DNA of 31,594 bases from Jaapia argillacea MUCL 33604 (GCA_000697665.1 KL197793.1:1-31594), one strand, 5' to 3'. Counted from the first letter of the stretch, positions 1 through 9,594 are shown. A program made the numbers and translations. Notes: generated by a model not told the origin, from the letters alone.

Positions 1-480
1 ACACCCTGGGTACATATAATCTGTATGATGCTTCCACCAGGTCTACCCTTTTATCAGTACAGTCTGTACATCTCACCTGACCAGGTATGCCCTGATCCAG
101 GTGGTAGTAGTATTAGGGGCCCACTGGGTATCCCCTCCCATCAATACAATGTGTATATTCCACCTGACCAGGTATGCCCTGACCTAGGTGGTAGCAGTAT
201 TGGGTGTATACCGGGTATACCCTTTCATCAGTATAGTCTGTATGACTCACCTGACCAGGTATGCCCTAGACCAAGTCATATCTGTATAGTATGTCTGACC
301 AGTTACACCCTCAGATAGGTGTAGTTTGTATTCCATAGTCAACTGGGTATACCCTGCTTTAGGGACTGGCTGTAACCTGGGTACACCCTATTCTACACTA
401 CATCTGTACTCCGGGTGGCCTCCGGGTGGACCGTGAAATAGGCAATCTGTATAGCCTGGGTATACCCTTATATAGGGGAT
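1..480. repeat. 87-bp minisatellite with GGGTATACCC palindromes
   Basis: The sequence CACCTGACCAGGTATGCCCT recurs at 74, 161 and 248, giving an exact 87-bp period over about three units; flanking sequence is more degenerate. The perfect palindrome GGGTATACCC occurs at 213-222, 345-354 and 458-467, with imperfect versions near 6, 123 and 376. Because 87 is divisible by three, one frame stays open as a 29-codon peptide repeat (25-318), but I see no sign that it is a gene. Confidence 0.8.
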
Positions 481-1600
481 AAAAGTACTCAACAGTGTGG
501 ATGCTAGGCCTTTCGTTCACTCGCTTTCACCGCCTTGTGCTTCAATCTCCACACAACAGAGGACTCTGGAGCCTTTGACTCGGACACAGCTGCATCCCCC
601 CGTTCAAACATTAAAGAACCCCTCAAAGGCATCAAGCTCGGCTCGTCAAGTTGGCGTTGTTGATGATGCATCATATTCCTGTCAGCGACGATTGACACCA
701 TCGATCTCAAACCTCTTGGAACCTGAGGGACTCAACGGCATTAACTCAAGTGCCGCTTCCATCAGGGAAAGACCAAATCTGGGGGGCAGGAACGAGAGGG
801 TGGCACCTCCAGGAGCTACCAGAGTGAATCAATCGAACCTCTGTGGTGGTTGTGTGTTCGCTAGTTTGGCGGTTTCACCTCCCTCTCCCTTCAATAGCAC
901 TTATTCATCAGTACCCGCAAGCTTGGCGCCCAGTGTTCCATCACATATACTGCTTAGCAGCACTGAGAAGAGCATCAAGCCTTCGCAAGCACCTCACTCT
1001 CGAGAACCAGCTACCAGCCTCGGTCAGTCGAATGTTGAAGACCCCATAGGGTTATTGTCACCGAGCACCAGGCGCTCCTCATCTGGGTCAAATGATGAAT
1101 CATTGGGTGCGTGCGAAGTTCCTCAAGCCCAAATGATCTCACTCCCTCCGTATTCATCTACTGCCGTGTCCTTGACCAATTCGTCATCCCATCAGTTTGA
1201 ACTCTTTTCTACTTGCCTGGCCTCTACGTTGTCTTTGGGTATCTCAGAGTCTAAGGCTATTGTTCACAACCATTCTGTGTCTTCGTCATTGAACCCTCAT
1301 CTACCACCTGTGAAATTGGCCACTGAAATGGAAGCCCCCTCAAAACCTACTGACACTGCCAAGTCTTCGGTGATGGTGGTGAATACGATTGTGCAGGGTT
1401 GCAATCCTTCTGCGGACCTGGCCATTAGTCCTGTGTGCCCTAGTTCTCAGTTCTCAGATCGAGATCCGGACCCAGGTCCCTCGGCATACAGGCTTTGGCT
1501 GTCACAGTTGGTGGAGGCAGTGCTGAAAGACCCAAACAAACAGTCTGTCCCAAGCACCACAGACATACCACAACAGTTCTGTGGTATTCTATCTAGTTGA
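476..1600 (+). pseudogene. Ser/Pro-rich reading frame, LKDPNK copy 1
   Basis: A frame stays open from 476 to the TGA at 1598-1600, but the first in-frame ATG is only at 1133, so it is either a downstream exon or a broken gene. The product is low-complexity and rich in Ser, Pro, Thr and Leu, with no domain I recognise. It contains HQFEL around 1192 and ends with LVEAVLKDPNKQ (LKDPNK codons from 1523). Both motifs recur in the next copy (1754-2209), and the LKDPNK end recurs twice more, so this is a member of a local repeat family. A G-run at 1613-1619 followed by TGTCGG lies just past the stop and resembles a polypurine tract next to an LTR start. It could be an accessory retrotransposon ORF; function unknown. 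Confidence 0.4.
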
Positions 1601-1605
1601 ACGCC

Positions 1606-1627
1606 AGAGATTGGGGGGGAGTGTCGG
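1606..1627 (+). promoter_or_regulatory. polypurine-tract-like G-run next to TGTCGG
   Basis: AGAGATTGGGGGGGAG is followed by TGTCGG at 1622. The pairing of a G-rich purine run with a TG start is what separates the internal region from the 3' LTR in Ty3/gypsy elements. A similar but weaker arrangement occurs after copy 2 (2089-2104, GGAGGGCGAG then TGTC). No matching LTR end was found, so this is a candidate only. Confidence 0.35.
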
Positions 1628-1753
1628 CTCTCTGAAGAAATTGCTGGTCGTCAGTCATTCTCACATACTCAACTGGGCTCCCCTGCCCTCCAAACTACAG
1701 TCTGACGATGCCGTTCATCTTCGAGATCAAATATCCTTGCAAATCTTTGACTG

Positions 1754-2209
1754 TTGGGTGGCGTCCAGGCCTCGCAGTGGTTCTACACTCCGGTGTCAAA
1801 CTTGGAGTGTTTCTCCTTGAATGTCTTCCTTCCAAGCTCAGCAATAGTAGTTGTCAGGTCTTCTCAATCAAAGGCTGATCCTTCTCGACACTCATGTTCT
1901 CACGCAGAGCTCCCTGCTCCTTCGCGATTGGCTGAGGCTAGGAACCTTGGCTCTGGTTTCTCTATCGGCGCTTCTCTCGCCACAGGAATGTTCGCACATC
2001 AGTTTGAGTTGTTGCTGGAGCATATACTTGCTGAGGCGATACTAAAGGACCCAAACAAACAAAATTTCAGACACTTTGGCCCCCGAGAATGGAGGGCGAG
2101 TGTCAATGAGATTATGACCTTCTGTCCACTCATAGTTCGTCAGCAAGCTTTTGTGTGGACCTCAAATGAGGTGGATTGGACTTGTCTTATCGATGTTGAA
2201 TCGAGATGA
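1754..2209 (+). pseudogene. Ser/Pro-rich reading frame, LKDPNK copy 2
   Basis: This is a 151-codon open stretch. Its second half carries HQFEL, then AEAILKDPNKQ (LKDPNK codons from 2042), then a GPREWRASV segment whose counterpart after copy 1 reads ARDWGGVSA out of frame. It is therefore a diverged copy of the same sequence as 476-1600, without a long N-terminal part. The structured module at 2231-2327 follows within about 25 bp of its stop. No known domain. It is most likely a truncated repeat-derived ORF rather than a working gene. Confidence 0.35.
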
Positions 2210-2230
2210 GCAGGCTCAGGCCAGGTATGG

Positions 2231-2327
2231 GTCCCTCTCTCAGGAGTCACTGCAATGGTGACACTGAGAGACACACTCTGTGTGGGGATTCAGTACATCT
2301 TGGGAGCTCTTAACACAGCACCGAGAT
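2231..2327 (+). other. structured module A: junction plus tandem hairpin
   Basis: Hairpin A1 (2237-2270) has stem CTCTCAG / CTGAGAG, bulge GA opposite A, inner stem GTCAC / GTGAC and a 7-nt loop. It is followed by CACAC-TCT-GTGTG (2272-2284). Both sit inside a closing stem GTCCC (2231-2235) / GGGAT (2285-2289), so the fold is a three-way junction. A second hairpin, A2 (2297-2327), keeps the GA/A bulge with different pairs: ATCTTGG / CCGAGAT and GCT / AGC. Related modules at 3779-3903, 5439-5526 and 13601-13690 have compensatory changes. RNA function is inferred from structure alone. Confidence 0.6.
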
Positions 2328-2452
2328 ACTGGCTAGGCATTGGAGGCATGCCTATATGGTTACGATCGGGTATAGGCTCCTTCTCTCATTGCAATAGTGT
2401 TTTGATGTGAGAACCTTGCCCTATCATTGATGACCGTCCACTCGCAACCAGG
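2328..2452. other. no gene seen between module A and copy 3
   Basis: This is unassigned sequence following hairpin A2. It contains TACTGGCTAGGC, whose counterpart near 5561 (TACTGGCTCCAAGG) lies downstream of module C, so the homology of modules A and C extends beyond the hairpins. No reading frame is supported here. Confidence 0.4.
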
Positions 2453-3985
2453 TTGCTCATTCAAGCTGATGCTCGATGCTCTTCTCCTGACTCCCCATAC
2501 TCAACTCTCTCGCACCAATCCACTCTTGAGGGCTTGTGTTCAGTTACACCTGCCGCTTCCATTCATCCTGGCCTTGCCAAGGCCACCTATACAACCATCT
2601 CACGAATGTTACTGAACCGAATGATATATCTGGCCAATGCATTTGTTTTAAACTCTTTGCAATCAATCAATCATAAGCCATCTTGTTCGTTGCTCTCTGA
2701 CTCTTCAGACGCTTTGTCATGGGATACATCCCCATCTGTCGGCATTTCCTCTTCAACCTCGCCTTTCTCAACCTTTGATTCTGTGGTTGATGGATTGATG
2801 CAGACTTATTTGGCTTTTGGCCATTCACCAGCCTCCCAGTTGGAACCTGAAGTAGACAAGGATTGCAGTTCAGACATGAGAAATTTCAGGAGTGCCTCCA
2901 AGGGTCTAAACAAGAGGACAGAGGTTCCGAGGAAGGAACAACGTGGGCATTCTATAGGTATCACTTCGGATACATTGGCACTGGTCTCGCCCTCCCCATC
3001 AAATTGGCTGCTTTGTGAGCATCACAATCCGTTCATGTCTACTGACATCACATCTTACCCCTCTTCACCAATACTTCCTCTCGATACCCCATCCCCACCA
3101 AATTTGCAGTCACACAGAGCTGCTTGTTCACGTTTGAAGTGACACTCTCCTCCTTTTGTTATCTCAGAAACTGCCTCCGACATTTGGACACTGCGACGGC
3201 CGTTAAGTGCTGCACACATCCCGGATTGGTTCTGTCTCCCCCAACCCAACTTAGGCAAGCCTTTATCGAATCCTGAGTCGTCTCTTCAAGACTTGTCAGA
3301 TATCCAACAGGCTGCAAGGAATCAACAAAACCTCAGCTTACCAGGCTCTTTAATCTCATGAAGATTTGGCCACAGGACTTCCACTGAGACAGTAGCCGCC
3401 ATCAAGAGCTGGCACTACTGTGAGAGGAACGACCCCACTAGGATTGAGTCTACCTACATCAGCACAACACGAATCTCCAAGTCATCTAGTCAACCGTTAT
3501 CAACGCCAAGAGCTGAATTTGTGTCAATTTTCCGCGGATCTGAAGAGCTGGCCTCTGCTTACAGCGAGTTCACTGTTGACCTTCCCTCGAAGAAATGGTC
3601 TGCTTCACGAAATTTGACTCTATTCAAAACTGTTGCTATTGTCGCAGTTCTGAAGGATCCAAACAAGCCTCGAGGCCCCGACTTTCCCAACCTTTGGGGA
3701 CATAACACAGTTTGGTCTCCTCGACAGGCTGGTCTCCCTGTCAGTAACAAGCCCCTGCGAAGACCCTCAGTATGTGTAGGAATCCCTCTCTCAGGAGCTT
3801 CTGTGAAGGAAGCACTGGGAGACACGCTTTGCGTGGGGATTTCCTGCATCTCAGGAGCTACTTTTCGGGTAGCACTGAGAGGCATACTTGTGGGAGGATG
3901 TAGTGATTGGACAAAGTTTCGAAGCCAGGTTGATAATATCAGACTCATCCCAAGAAGGTGCAAGCCCTTGGGAATTACGATCTGA
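2453..3985 (+). pseudogene. Ser/Pro-rich reading frames, LKDPNK copy 3 (two pieces)
   Basis: Two open stretches, 2453-3142 and 3521-3985, lie in the same orientation with stops and frame changes between them. The first is Ser/Pro/Thr-rich like copy 1. The second carries VAIVAVLKDPNKP (LKDPNK codons from 3650). The open frame then runs across module B (3779-3903), where it reads as two 20-residue repeats of the type SGA...ALRD.L.VG. That peptide repeat is probably a by-product of the hairpins, because the pairing is kept at other loci where the frame has stops. No domain recognised; likely decayed repeat DNA. Confidence 0.35.
3779..3903 (+). other. structured module B: two tandem three-way junctions
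   Basis: B1 has closing stem AATCCC (3781-3786) / GGGATT (3836-3841). Its GA/A hairpin (3788-3821) uses CTCTCAG / CTGGGAG and GCTTC / GAAGC, and is followed by CACGC-TTT-GCGTG (3823-3835). B2 has closing stem CTGCAT (3844-3849) / ATGTAG (3898-3903) and a GA/A hairpin CTCAG-GA-GCTAC / GTAGC-A-CTGAG (3850-3879); its third helix is weak (CAT/GTG near 3883-3892). Compared with module A, inner stems GTCAC/GTGAC, GCTTC/GAAGC and GCTAC/GTAGC differ on both strands together, which supports a selected fold. Confidence 0.65.
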
Positions 3986-4593
3986 CATGTCGGTGACTCA
4001 CTCCCTGGGATCTCTCAACACCCTACCTTGTTCCCTCACTCGAGTTCGGCATTGACGCTACATCTTTTGCTCAAGTGGTCCCCTCCATTGTTCTGGTGCT
4101 ATCCCGATTCAGATTCCATGGCTCTCCACTTGTCCTCCATTGCAAGACAATGTCAAATGCAGCTCCCACAATGCCAACTGTGGTTATATATGAAAGCGAC
4201 CCCAGAGGCCTTGCGAGAGCCTGTCAGGACCGTAGATTTTAAACTTGGTGTTAAGCGAGAGTTTTCCCAGTTTGACCGGAACTCATGAAGCTGCCTTTCA
4301 TCTTGTGCTCAATGTGAACGGCTACTCAACCCTTTTCCTAAACCTACGTTGGACCCAACAGCAGACAGCTCGAAGATACCTCATATGGGCAGCATTGAAA
4401 GGAGTTGTGAAGGGACGAAGGAACATGCAATGGGATCCAAAGTGAAATCAGGATCTCGAGTGGTTGATCCTCAATCTCTTCTGGCTACTGTCTCTGTTAC
4501 GACTGAGCCATCCTTGTTTGGGACTCCCTCACCAGAGGTACAGTCAAAGGATTCACGACCTAATCTTCCGCTGGAGCCAGCTCTGGTTTCCAA
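3986..4593 (+). other. decayed low-complexity sequence, short frames only
   Basis: Several overlapping short frames (4028-4288, 4349-4597) encode Ser/Pro-rich peptides resembling the body of the neighbouring LKDPNK copies in composition, with no recognised domain. This is best read as the degraded front part of copy 4. Confidence 0.3.
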
Positions 4594-4839
4594 TTGATTT
4601 CCCTGTCCTTGGTTCCTCCATTTCCACCACCAATCCAGTGTTCTCGTTTTGACATTCCTACCTCAACCCCTCATGCCTCTGGCTTCTTGGTAGTGAACCA
4701 GCCTTCATTGACGTTCAAGCATGCATCTGTCGAACCAATACTTAAGGACCTGGACAAGAATAGACATATGTGGACACTGACCGATACCTGGCCAATAAAC
4801 CACAAGGTTCTCCACCTTCCCTTATGTGATTGCAAGTAA
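4594..4839 (+). pseudogene. LKDPNK copy 4 remnant
   Basis: An 81-codon frame carries VEPILKDLDKN (codons from 4741), a variant of the LKDPNK end found in the three upstream copies. The front portion has decayed and the upstream Ser/Pro-rich sequence is in other frames. About 230 bp downstream lies AACTGGGGGGAG (5071-5082), similar to the G-run after copy 1. No known function. Confidence 0.35.
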
Positions 4840-5105
4840 ATATCTGGGCACTTAGCAACTCTATTTCATTCAACTACACATTTTCAACATAATTTTCTTG
4901 ACTCTCTCTCCGGCTATGGCCTGTCTTCATCATAATGAACCTACCGGCTCAAATTCTCACCTCTATGCATGCTCCTAATATGGCCTATGTTGTCGATTCC
5001 TACCTGCTCCTAATTCACCATCAGCTTTCCAACTGGGTGTTGTGCATACTCAAATGATTCGGGAACAAGAAACTGGGGGGAGATAATGAGTGGATGCTGG
5101 AGAGT
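4840..5105. other. no gene seen; G-runs at the end
   Basis: No supported reading frame. The stretch ends with two purine-rich tracts: GGGGGGAG at 5075-5082 and AGAGTGGGGG from 5101. The second runs into the LTR-like junction at 5106-5119. Confidence 0.4.
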
Positions 5106-5697
5106 GGGGGGCTATGTAACGGATGTTTACTGGGGAGTACTCTCCAGTATCACTCTTTGTTGAGTGTGGGAAGTTGGGTGTCGGAGTTTGAATCTCATTG
5201 TGTATTCACGTAGTTGTCACTTTTGAATATCATCTATTACTGCCTATTCATGAATTGACCTCTTCACTGAGTGTGTCAATTGTGTGAACTAGGCAACATA
5301 CTTCATTTTTAGCTGGGTACTACGACCACCAGCAATACTTGGAATTCGACCTCTACGAGAGGGTCGAATTACGAGACTCTACTTACTTCAGAATCAAGAG
5401 CAACTACAAGTCGTGTGTGGACTCCTCATCGATGCAGGACGGCTGTGTAAACAGCCGTGCCTAGCTATTGAGTATCTCAGGGAGCTACGAGAGTAGCACC
5501 TGAGGATGCAGTCTCTGCATATTCAAGAGCGGGGCTCCCTGCGAGGAGTATCACACCTCAGTACTGGCTCCAAGGCTCGCCAGCCCTCTAGCGACATCCA
5601 ACTCCCTAGCCGTTGTGACATGCAGGTCTCACCTGGCCGTTACAGGAGATCTCCTGGACCACCTCAAGGAGTCAGCGTGAGCATGCTGAGGAAGTGA
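5106..5697 (+). repeat. polypurine tract plus LTR-like segment (left)
   Basis: GGGGGGCTATGTAACGG begins at 5106; the same 14-mer GGGGGGCTATGTAA begins at 13284. In both places a TG-starting segment follows (5115 and 13293), and about 310-325 bp downstream both carry the same ordered hairpins and share ACCAGCAA. The rest has diverged strongly. I read 5115 onward as the start of an LTR. A polypurine tract directly upstream makes it the 3' LTR of an upstream unit, or one shared by two tandem units after LTR-LTR recombination. The right end is not defined; no gag or protease lies between here and the RT. Confidence 0.45.
5439..5526 (+). other. structured module C: upstream hairpin plus three-way junction
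   Basis: A perfect 8-bp hairpin ACGGCTGT-GTAA-ACAGCCGT (5439-5458) has a GNRA-type loop. The junction follows: closing stem TTGAGT (5468-5473) / ATTCAA (5521-5526); GA/A hairpin CTCAGG-GA-GCTAC-GAGA-GTAGC-A-CCTGAG (5476-5504), again with a GNRA-type loop; and ATGCAG-TCT-CTGCAT (5506-5520). Every helix differs in sequence from modules A and B but keeps pairing, and the GA/A bulge is unchanged. Two GNRA-type loops in one module fit an RNA rather than a DNA structure. Confidence 0.65.
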
Positions 5698-6624
5698 GTG
5701 CGAGCATTTGGATGGGATGGTAGACTGGGACACTACCCTACTAGAATCCATATTCACATGCAGAAGGGACTAAACCCTATAGCTGTTCTGATGTACAGAA
5801 CCTCCCCCATGAAACACCTGGTCATCGAAGAACAGCTGGGAAAATGGTTTGAGCAGGGAGTGATAGCTCCTTCTCAGAGCCCTTGGAGCGCACCTGTTGT
5901 TATAGCATACAGGAATGGGAAACCATGCTTTTGTGTGGATTACCGCAAGCTCAATGCCTCAACCATTGCAGACGAATTTCCTATCCCCCAGCAGACAGAA
6001 ATCTTAGCATCCCTCTCGGGTGCTCAGGTGTTATCCTCTCTGGACGCTCTCTCAGGCTTCACACAGATAGAAATCGATCCCAAAGACGTGGAGAAGACAG
6101 CCTTTTGCACCCATAAAGGGCTCTTCCACTTCCTGCAGATGCCCTTCAGATTGAAGAATGGCCCCTCCATCTTCCAGAGAATCATGCAGTTGGTCCTTGC
6201 TCCTTACCTCTGGCTATTCTGCTTAGTGTATATCGATGACATTGTGGTCTACTTGAAATCCTACGAGGATCACATCAGCCACTTGGACAAGGTGTTGCAA
6301 GCAGTTGAATTGTCGGGACTGACTTTGTCTCTGAACAAGTGCCATCTATTCTATTCATCAATTTTGCTCCTCAGGCATAAAGTTTTGCATCTGGGTCTCT
6401 TAACACACCAGGAAAAGGTCAAGGCTATATTGAAACTGAACCAGCCTTCAAAAGTATCGGAACTACAAACCTTTCTTGGCATGGTAGTCTATTTCTCCTT
6501 GTTCATCCCCTATTACACAAGTATCGCAGCCCCTCTTTTCCAACTACTTCGCAAAGGAGTGAAGTGGGTGTGGGGGGCGGAGCAGGAACATGCTTTCCAG
6601 GAGGCTAATAGGGCTTTACAATGA
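5698..6624 (+). pseudogene. pol: Ty3/gypsy (chromovirus) reverse transcriptase
   Basis: This 308-codon frame opens with GTG, not ATG, and is the RT part of a broken pol. It has the usual order: WSAPVV, FCVDYRKLN, SLDALSGF (first catalytic Asp at 6043-6045), HKGLFHFLQMPF and the YIDDIVVY active-site box at 6229-6240. The thumb and connection region ends with WGAEQEHAF before a TGA at 6622-6624. The sequence closely follows an RT lineage I associate with Agaricomycetes. The same frame continues into RNase H past the stop. Gag and protease that should precede it are missing, so the element was truncated on its 5' side or recombined. Confidence 0.9.
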
Positions 6625-6630
6625 GCTCCG

Positions 6631-7200
6631 GTGTTAGGGCACCCCATTCAGAATTTGCCATATCGATTGTACATGGACATGTTGGACAAAGCCCTCAGAT
6701 GTGTACTGCAGCAAGTCCAAGCAATCAAGATTGCAGATTTGAAGGGTACAAAGATCTTTGATCGTCTCAAGAAGGCATATGAGGCTGGAGAACCTTTGCC
6801 CTCCATTGTTCCCAAGGTTTCACAGAAAATCAATGACGTACTGAGTCTGGGATGCTGGGCCGATTCCTTCGATAACACTATCGTACATGTCAAAAGGGTC
6901 CTCACTTACTGGTCCCAGTCCTTCAAGGATGCAGAGAAATGATACTCCACCACAGAAAGGGAGGCCTTGTCAGCGAAAGAAGGCTTAGTGAAGTTTCAAC
7001 CCTTTATTGAGGGCGAGAAAGTGATCTTGATCACAGACCACGCTGCTCTACAATGGGCTCGCACTTATGAAAATGCAAACTGTAGACTGGCAGCTTGAGG
7101 AGCAGTTTTCTCTGCCTATCTACCAGATTTGGAGATTATTCATCATGCAGGAAGAGTCCATTCAAATGTGGACCCCCTTTTGCAGATACCTCGAAGCCCA
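6631..7200 (+). pseudogene. pol: RNase H domain and tether of the same pol
   Basis: In the same frame as the RT, the sequence runs through a Ty3-type RNase H: YRLYMDM (degenerate first acidic segment), a lineage insert around ADLKGTKIFDRLKKAYEAG, YWSQSFKDAEK, STTEREALSAKEGLVKFQ, ILITDHAALQWA and the closing HHAGRVHSNVDPL. It is interrupted by TGA at 6622-6624, 6940-6942 and 7096-7098. The second lies where the family has a basic or polar residue and fits CGA to TGA; the third fits TGG to TGA in a Trp-Gly-Ala segment. A low-complexity linker leads to the integrase, with further stops at 7549 and 7558. Confidence 0.85.
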
Positions 7201-7851
7201 CCCACCCATCTCTCACCTATGTGGGACAACTCTTCACCCTTAGTAACAGATGTTGTGACAGCAGAGCTTCAGGAACAGACTCTGGATAGACAACCAGCAC
7301 AGTGCATATCGTTTACAGCTACAACTTTACGTGACGTACTGGAGCACAGTTCAATGGCAGTATTAACTTGGAGCAAGGGAGATAACAATACTTTCAAACT
7401 CGACCAGAAGTTGAAACCAGTACAGGTAGTACCGCATTCTGCCTCTCCACCTCCAGTGGTACTGGCCCCGCCATTGGACGACACTCCTGCAAATCTCTCA
7501 GAGGAGACAACCCAGATGGATAAGACACCAAATCCATTATTGCATTCGTGAGACCCATAAGATGCTCAATCCAACTGGGAGTCAAGTCATCCCCCCCCAT
7601 TGTTACACGTTACAGCCAGCTTGGAGACAGTAACCGAGTTTATGAATGGATACCAATCTGACCCAGCATTTAGAAATAAATGGACAGATCAGACTTCTCA
7701 CCCCGCATCGTGGTATCCCAGACAGCGATATTATAGGGATGAGAGGGGCCTGCTCTTTTTCCGTGACACAGACTTGTGGAGGAGTATTGTTGAACTTGTG
7801 ATGTGTGCCAAAAAATCAAGCCCCCGAATTTCTCCAAGTATGGACGCTTAA
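7129..7851 (+). pseudogene. pol: pol linker and integrase N-terminal part, internally deleted
   Basis: The same frame continues through a Pro/Thr-rich linker to ASWYPRQRYYRDERGLLFFRD, the conserved approach to the integrase zinc-binding domain. About 45 residues expected next, including the His-His half of the HHCC zinc site, are absent. The frame changes near 7800, and CDVCQKIKPPNF (the Cys-Cys half) continues in the next frame from about 7797. The integrase could not have a working zinc domain. The size of the deletion is estimated from memory of the family. Confidence 0.7.
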
Positions 7852-8779
7852 TCTGCATGACTATACCCTCATGCCCCTACAAATCTGTATCTATGGACCT
7901 TATCATGGGCCCGCCCTGGTCAGATGGATTCAACGCTATATGGGTGGTTGTCAACCAGTTAACCAAGCATACTCAATTTGTACCTACAACCACATGTCAG
8001 CAACAAACAACAACCAGGGATGTGACTGGCAGCAACGCCGGAAGAGTAGTGCGAGTAGCAACAAGGAGTAATGAGGTCGACCGATGACACACCGAGGTGG
8101 CTGGTTTGGAATAGACCAGCTCAAGACTGGAGTTTGCATTATGTGGTACAAGCTTATATACTACATAGGGATCTAATAATAGTTCGATGGCGCAATCTCG
8201 AGTCATGAGCGTTCTTAATGCTACAGGTTAGAATACTGGAGAATGTTCTTCGTGTCATGTGATGAAAAGGAAAAAGAACGTGACACCACAGGACTCACAG
8301 TGGGTGGCTTTGCCTCTCTATTTATAAAGCAGGTCACCTGTCGTTACGGGCTACCAGACTATATTATCACAGATAGAGACCCATGTTGGACCTCGGACTT
8401 CTGGTCAGCAGTGGCACAAGCCCTGAAACTACACATGTCCCTGTCTTTGTCTCACCATCCACAGTACGATGGACAGACTGAGATTGCAAACAAGAACCTC
8501 GAGATCATGCTACATGCCTATGTAGCGGAAGACAAGATGTCCTGGGCCTGTTGGTTGCACCTTCTGGAGCATGCTCACAACTCGACACCGTCCACCACCA
8601 CCGGTGAAATCCCATATTTTCTGTTGTACGGATTCTTACCCAAGGGCCTGCTGGACTTCCTTCACCCAGGACAACAGAGCTCAAAGGCACATTTGCATCC
8701 TAAGGAACAGTTCTCCAACAATAAAGGAGCCGACTCCTGGCTGCACGAGATCTTCATGCACCATGAAAGCGCTTGTTGA
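7803..8779 (+). pseudogene. pol: integrase catalytic core split by a solo LTR
   Basis: The first core half reads SVSMDLIMGPPWSDGFNAIW (catalytic Asp at 7896-7898) to FVPTTT. The second half resumes with GLTVGGFASLF, ITDRDP (second Asp at 8372-8374) and DGQTEIANKNLE (Glu at 8480-8482). With the 291-bp insert and one CCACA removed, the codons join in frame. The spacing is then 59 residues between the two Asp and 35 between Asp and Glu, the D,D35E pattern of retroviral-type integrases. The region ends at TGA 8777-8779, preceded by TGT, in the order Ser-Ala-Cys-stop-Ala. Relatives that I remember have Arg-Arg there, so CGT CGA became TGT TGA. Confidence 0.85.
7990..8290. mobile_element. 291-bp solo LTR with CCACA target duplication
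   Basis: CCACA occurs at 7990-7994 and again at 8286-8290. Between them lies a 291-bp segment (7995-8285) that starts TGTCAG and ends GTGACA, so it has TG...CA ends and matching TGTCA/TGACA tips. Excising it with one CCACA rejoins the integrase codons as PTTTGLTVGG. It encodes nothing and has a TATA-like TTATATACTACA near 8153. These features identify a solo LTR, the product of recombination between the two LTRs of a full element. It is unlike the LTR at 25763. The insertion is younger than the host pol. Confidence 0.85.
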
Positions 8780-9298
8780 GCAATCACGAGGGCCCAAGAT
8801 AAGCAAGCCACCACTTATAACAAAGGTCAGCAGGAGCTAGACTTTCAACCAGGGGATTTGGTGATGGTAAATCCACACTTCCTCAAATGGATTGAATCAA
8901 AAGGAGAACACCAGAAGCTCGTACAACGCTCTATCGAACCCTGCCCAGTTCAAGAACACATCAACTCAAAGGTCTACCACTTGGACCTGAGTGACAAGTA
9001 CCCTGGTTCGAATGTTTTCAATATCGAACATCTACACCAATATCGATCTTCTCCAGAAACGTTCGGCAAACGGAATACGCCAGAAATGCACACACACAAG
9101 CCAGCTTCCAAAGAGTACCAAGTGGAGAAAATCATCGGCCATAAATTCGACAGAGCATCGGGCCAGATCTGTTATCTAGTATGGTGGGAAGGATACTCCC
9201 CACTGTATGACTCTTGGCTATCCTCTCGAGACCTATGTAACACACCTCACCACATTTACAAATATAGGGTGTCCATGGGTTTGGACGGGTCGTGCTAA
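8780..9298 (+). pseudogene. pol: integrase C-terminus with chromodomain
   Basis: Beyond the TGA at 8777 the frame continues with a basic region, FQPGDLVMVNPHFLKWIESK (the usual GDLVLV-type C-terminal fold), SDKYPGSNVFNIEHL, and then a chromodomain at about 9113-9262. The chromodomain has EYQVEKIIGHKF, the aromatic strand YLVWWEGY and a WLSSRDL helix. Chromodomains here are the hallmark of chromoviruses and direct integration to particular chromatin. This segment has no internal stop and ends at TAA 9296-9298. It places the element in the chromovirus clade. Confidence 0.9.
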
Positions 9299-9594
9299 GG
9301 GAAATCTTCCTTGTATTATTTCTTACTTGTATATACGGCCTCGAATCCATAGATATATCCTATATACATCTACTTAATCCTGACGGTGTGTGTATGTACA
9401 CACTAATCATCGTACACTGCCTGGTGGGAAAGTGGTCACGGACTGTCACACTGGCCATTTTGGCTAAACAACACGTTGTCCTCCTCCTCACCTCCTCCCC
9501 CCACACTCTCCTCACACTCAACCTCCACCCCTGTCATACTTTCATACAAGTGTGGATACAGAGCTATTAACCTAGTCTCTCCATATGCGTAGGA
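9299..9594. other. spacer between pol and third coding region
   Basis: This is 296 bp with no supported gene. It is rich in TA and pyrimidines (a CTCCTCCTCAC-type stretch near 9480-9530) and contains the inverted repeat GTGTGTGTATGTACACAC near 9385. It may hold an intron or untranslated sequence of the downstream coding region. Confidence 0.5.

Noticed and set aside
25-318. 97-codon frame with 29-residue repeats as a repeat protein gene
   Set aside because: It coincides exactly with an 87-bp DNA minisatellite whose neighbours outside the frame repeat as well; there is no upstream or downstream gene structure.
2231-2327. Hammerhead, HDV-like or tRNA-like identity for the junction motif
   Set aside because: No CTGATGA/GAAA hammerhead core, no HDV-type nested pseudoknot, and no T-loop (GGTTCGAATCC) or acceptor stem could be found.
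3779-3903. Modules read as a conserved SGA...ALRD peptide repeat
   Set aside because: The frame is open in modules A and B, but C and D have stops in the equivalent frame, and the differences preserve base pairs rather than amino acids.
7995-8285. SINE with internal Pol III promoter inside the integrase
   Set aside because: B-box-like words (GTTCGATGG, GGTCGACCG) are imperfect and there is no A/T tail; TG...CA ends and a 5-bp duplication fit a solo LTR better.
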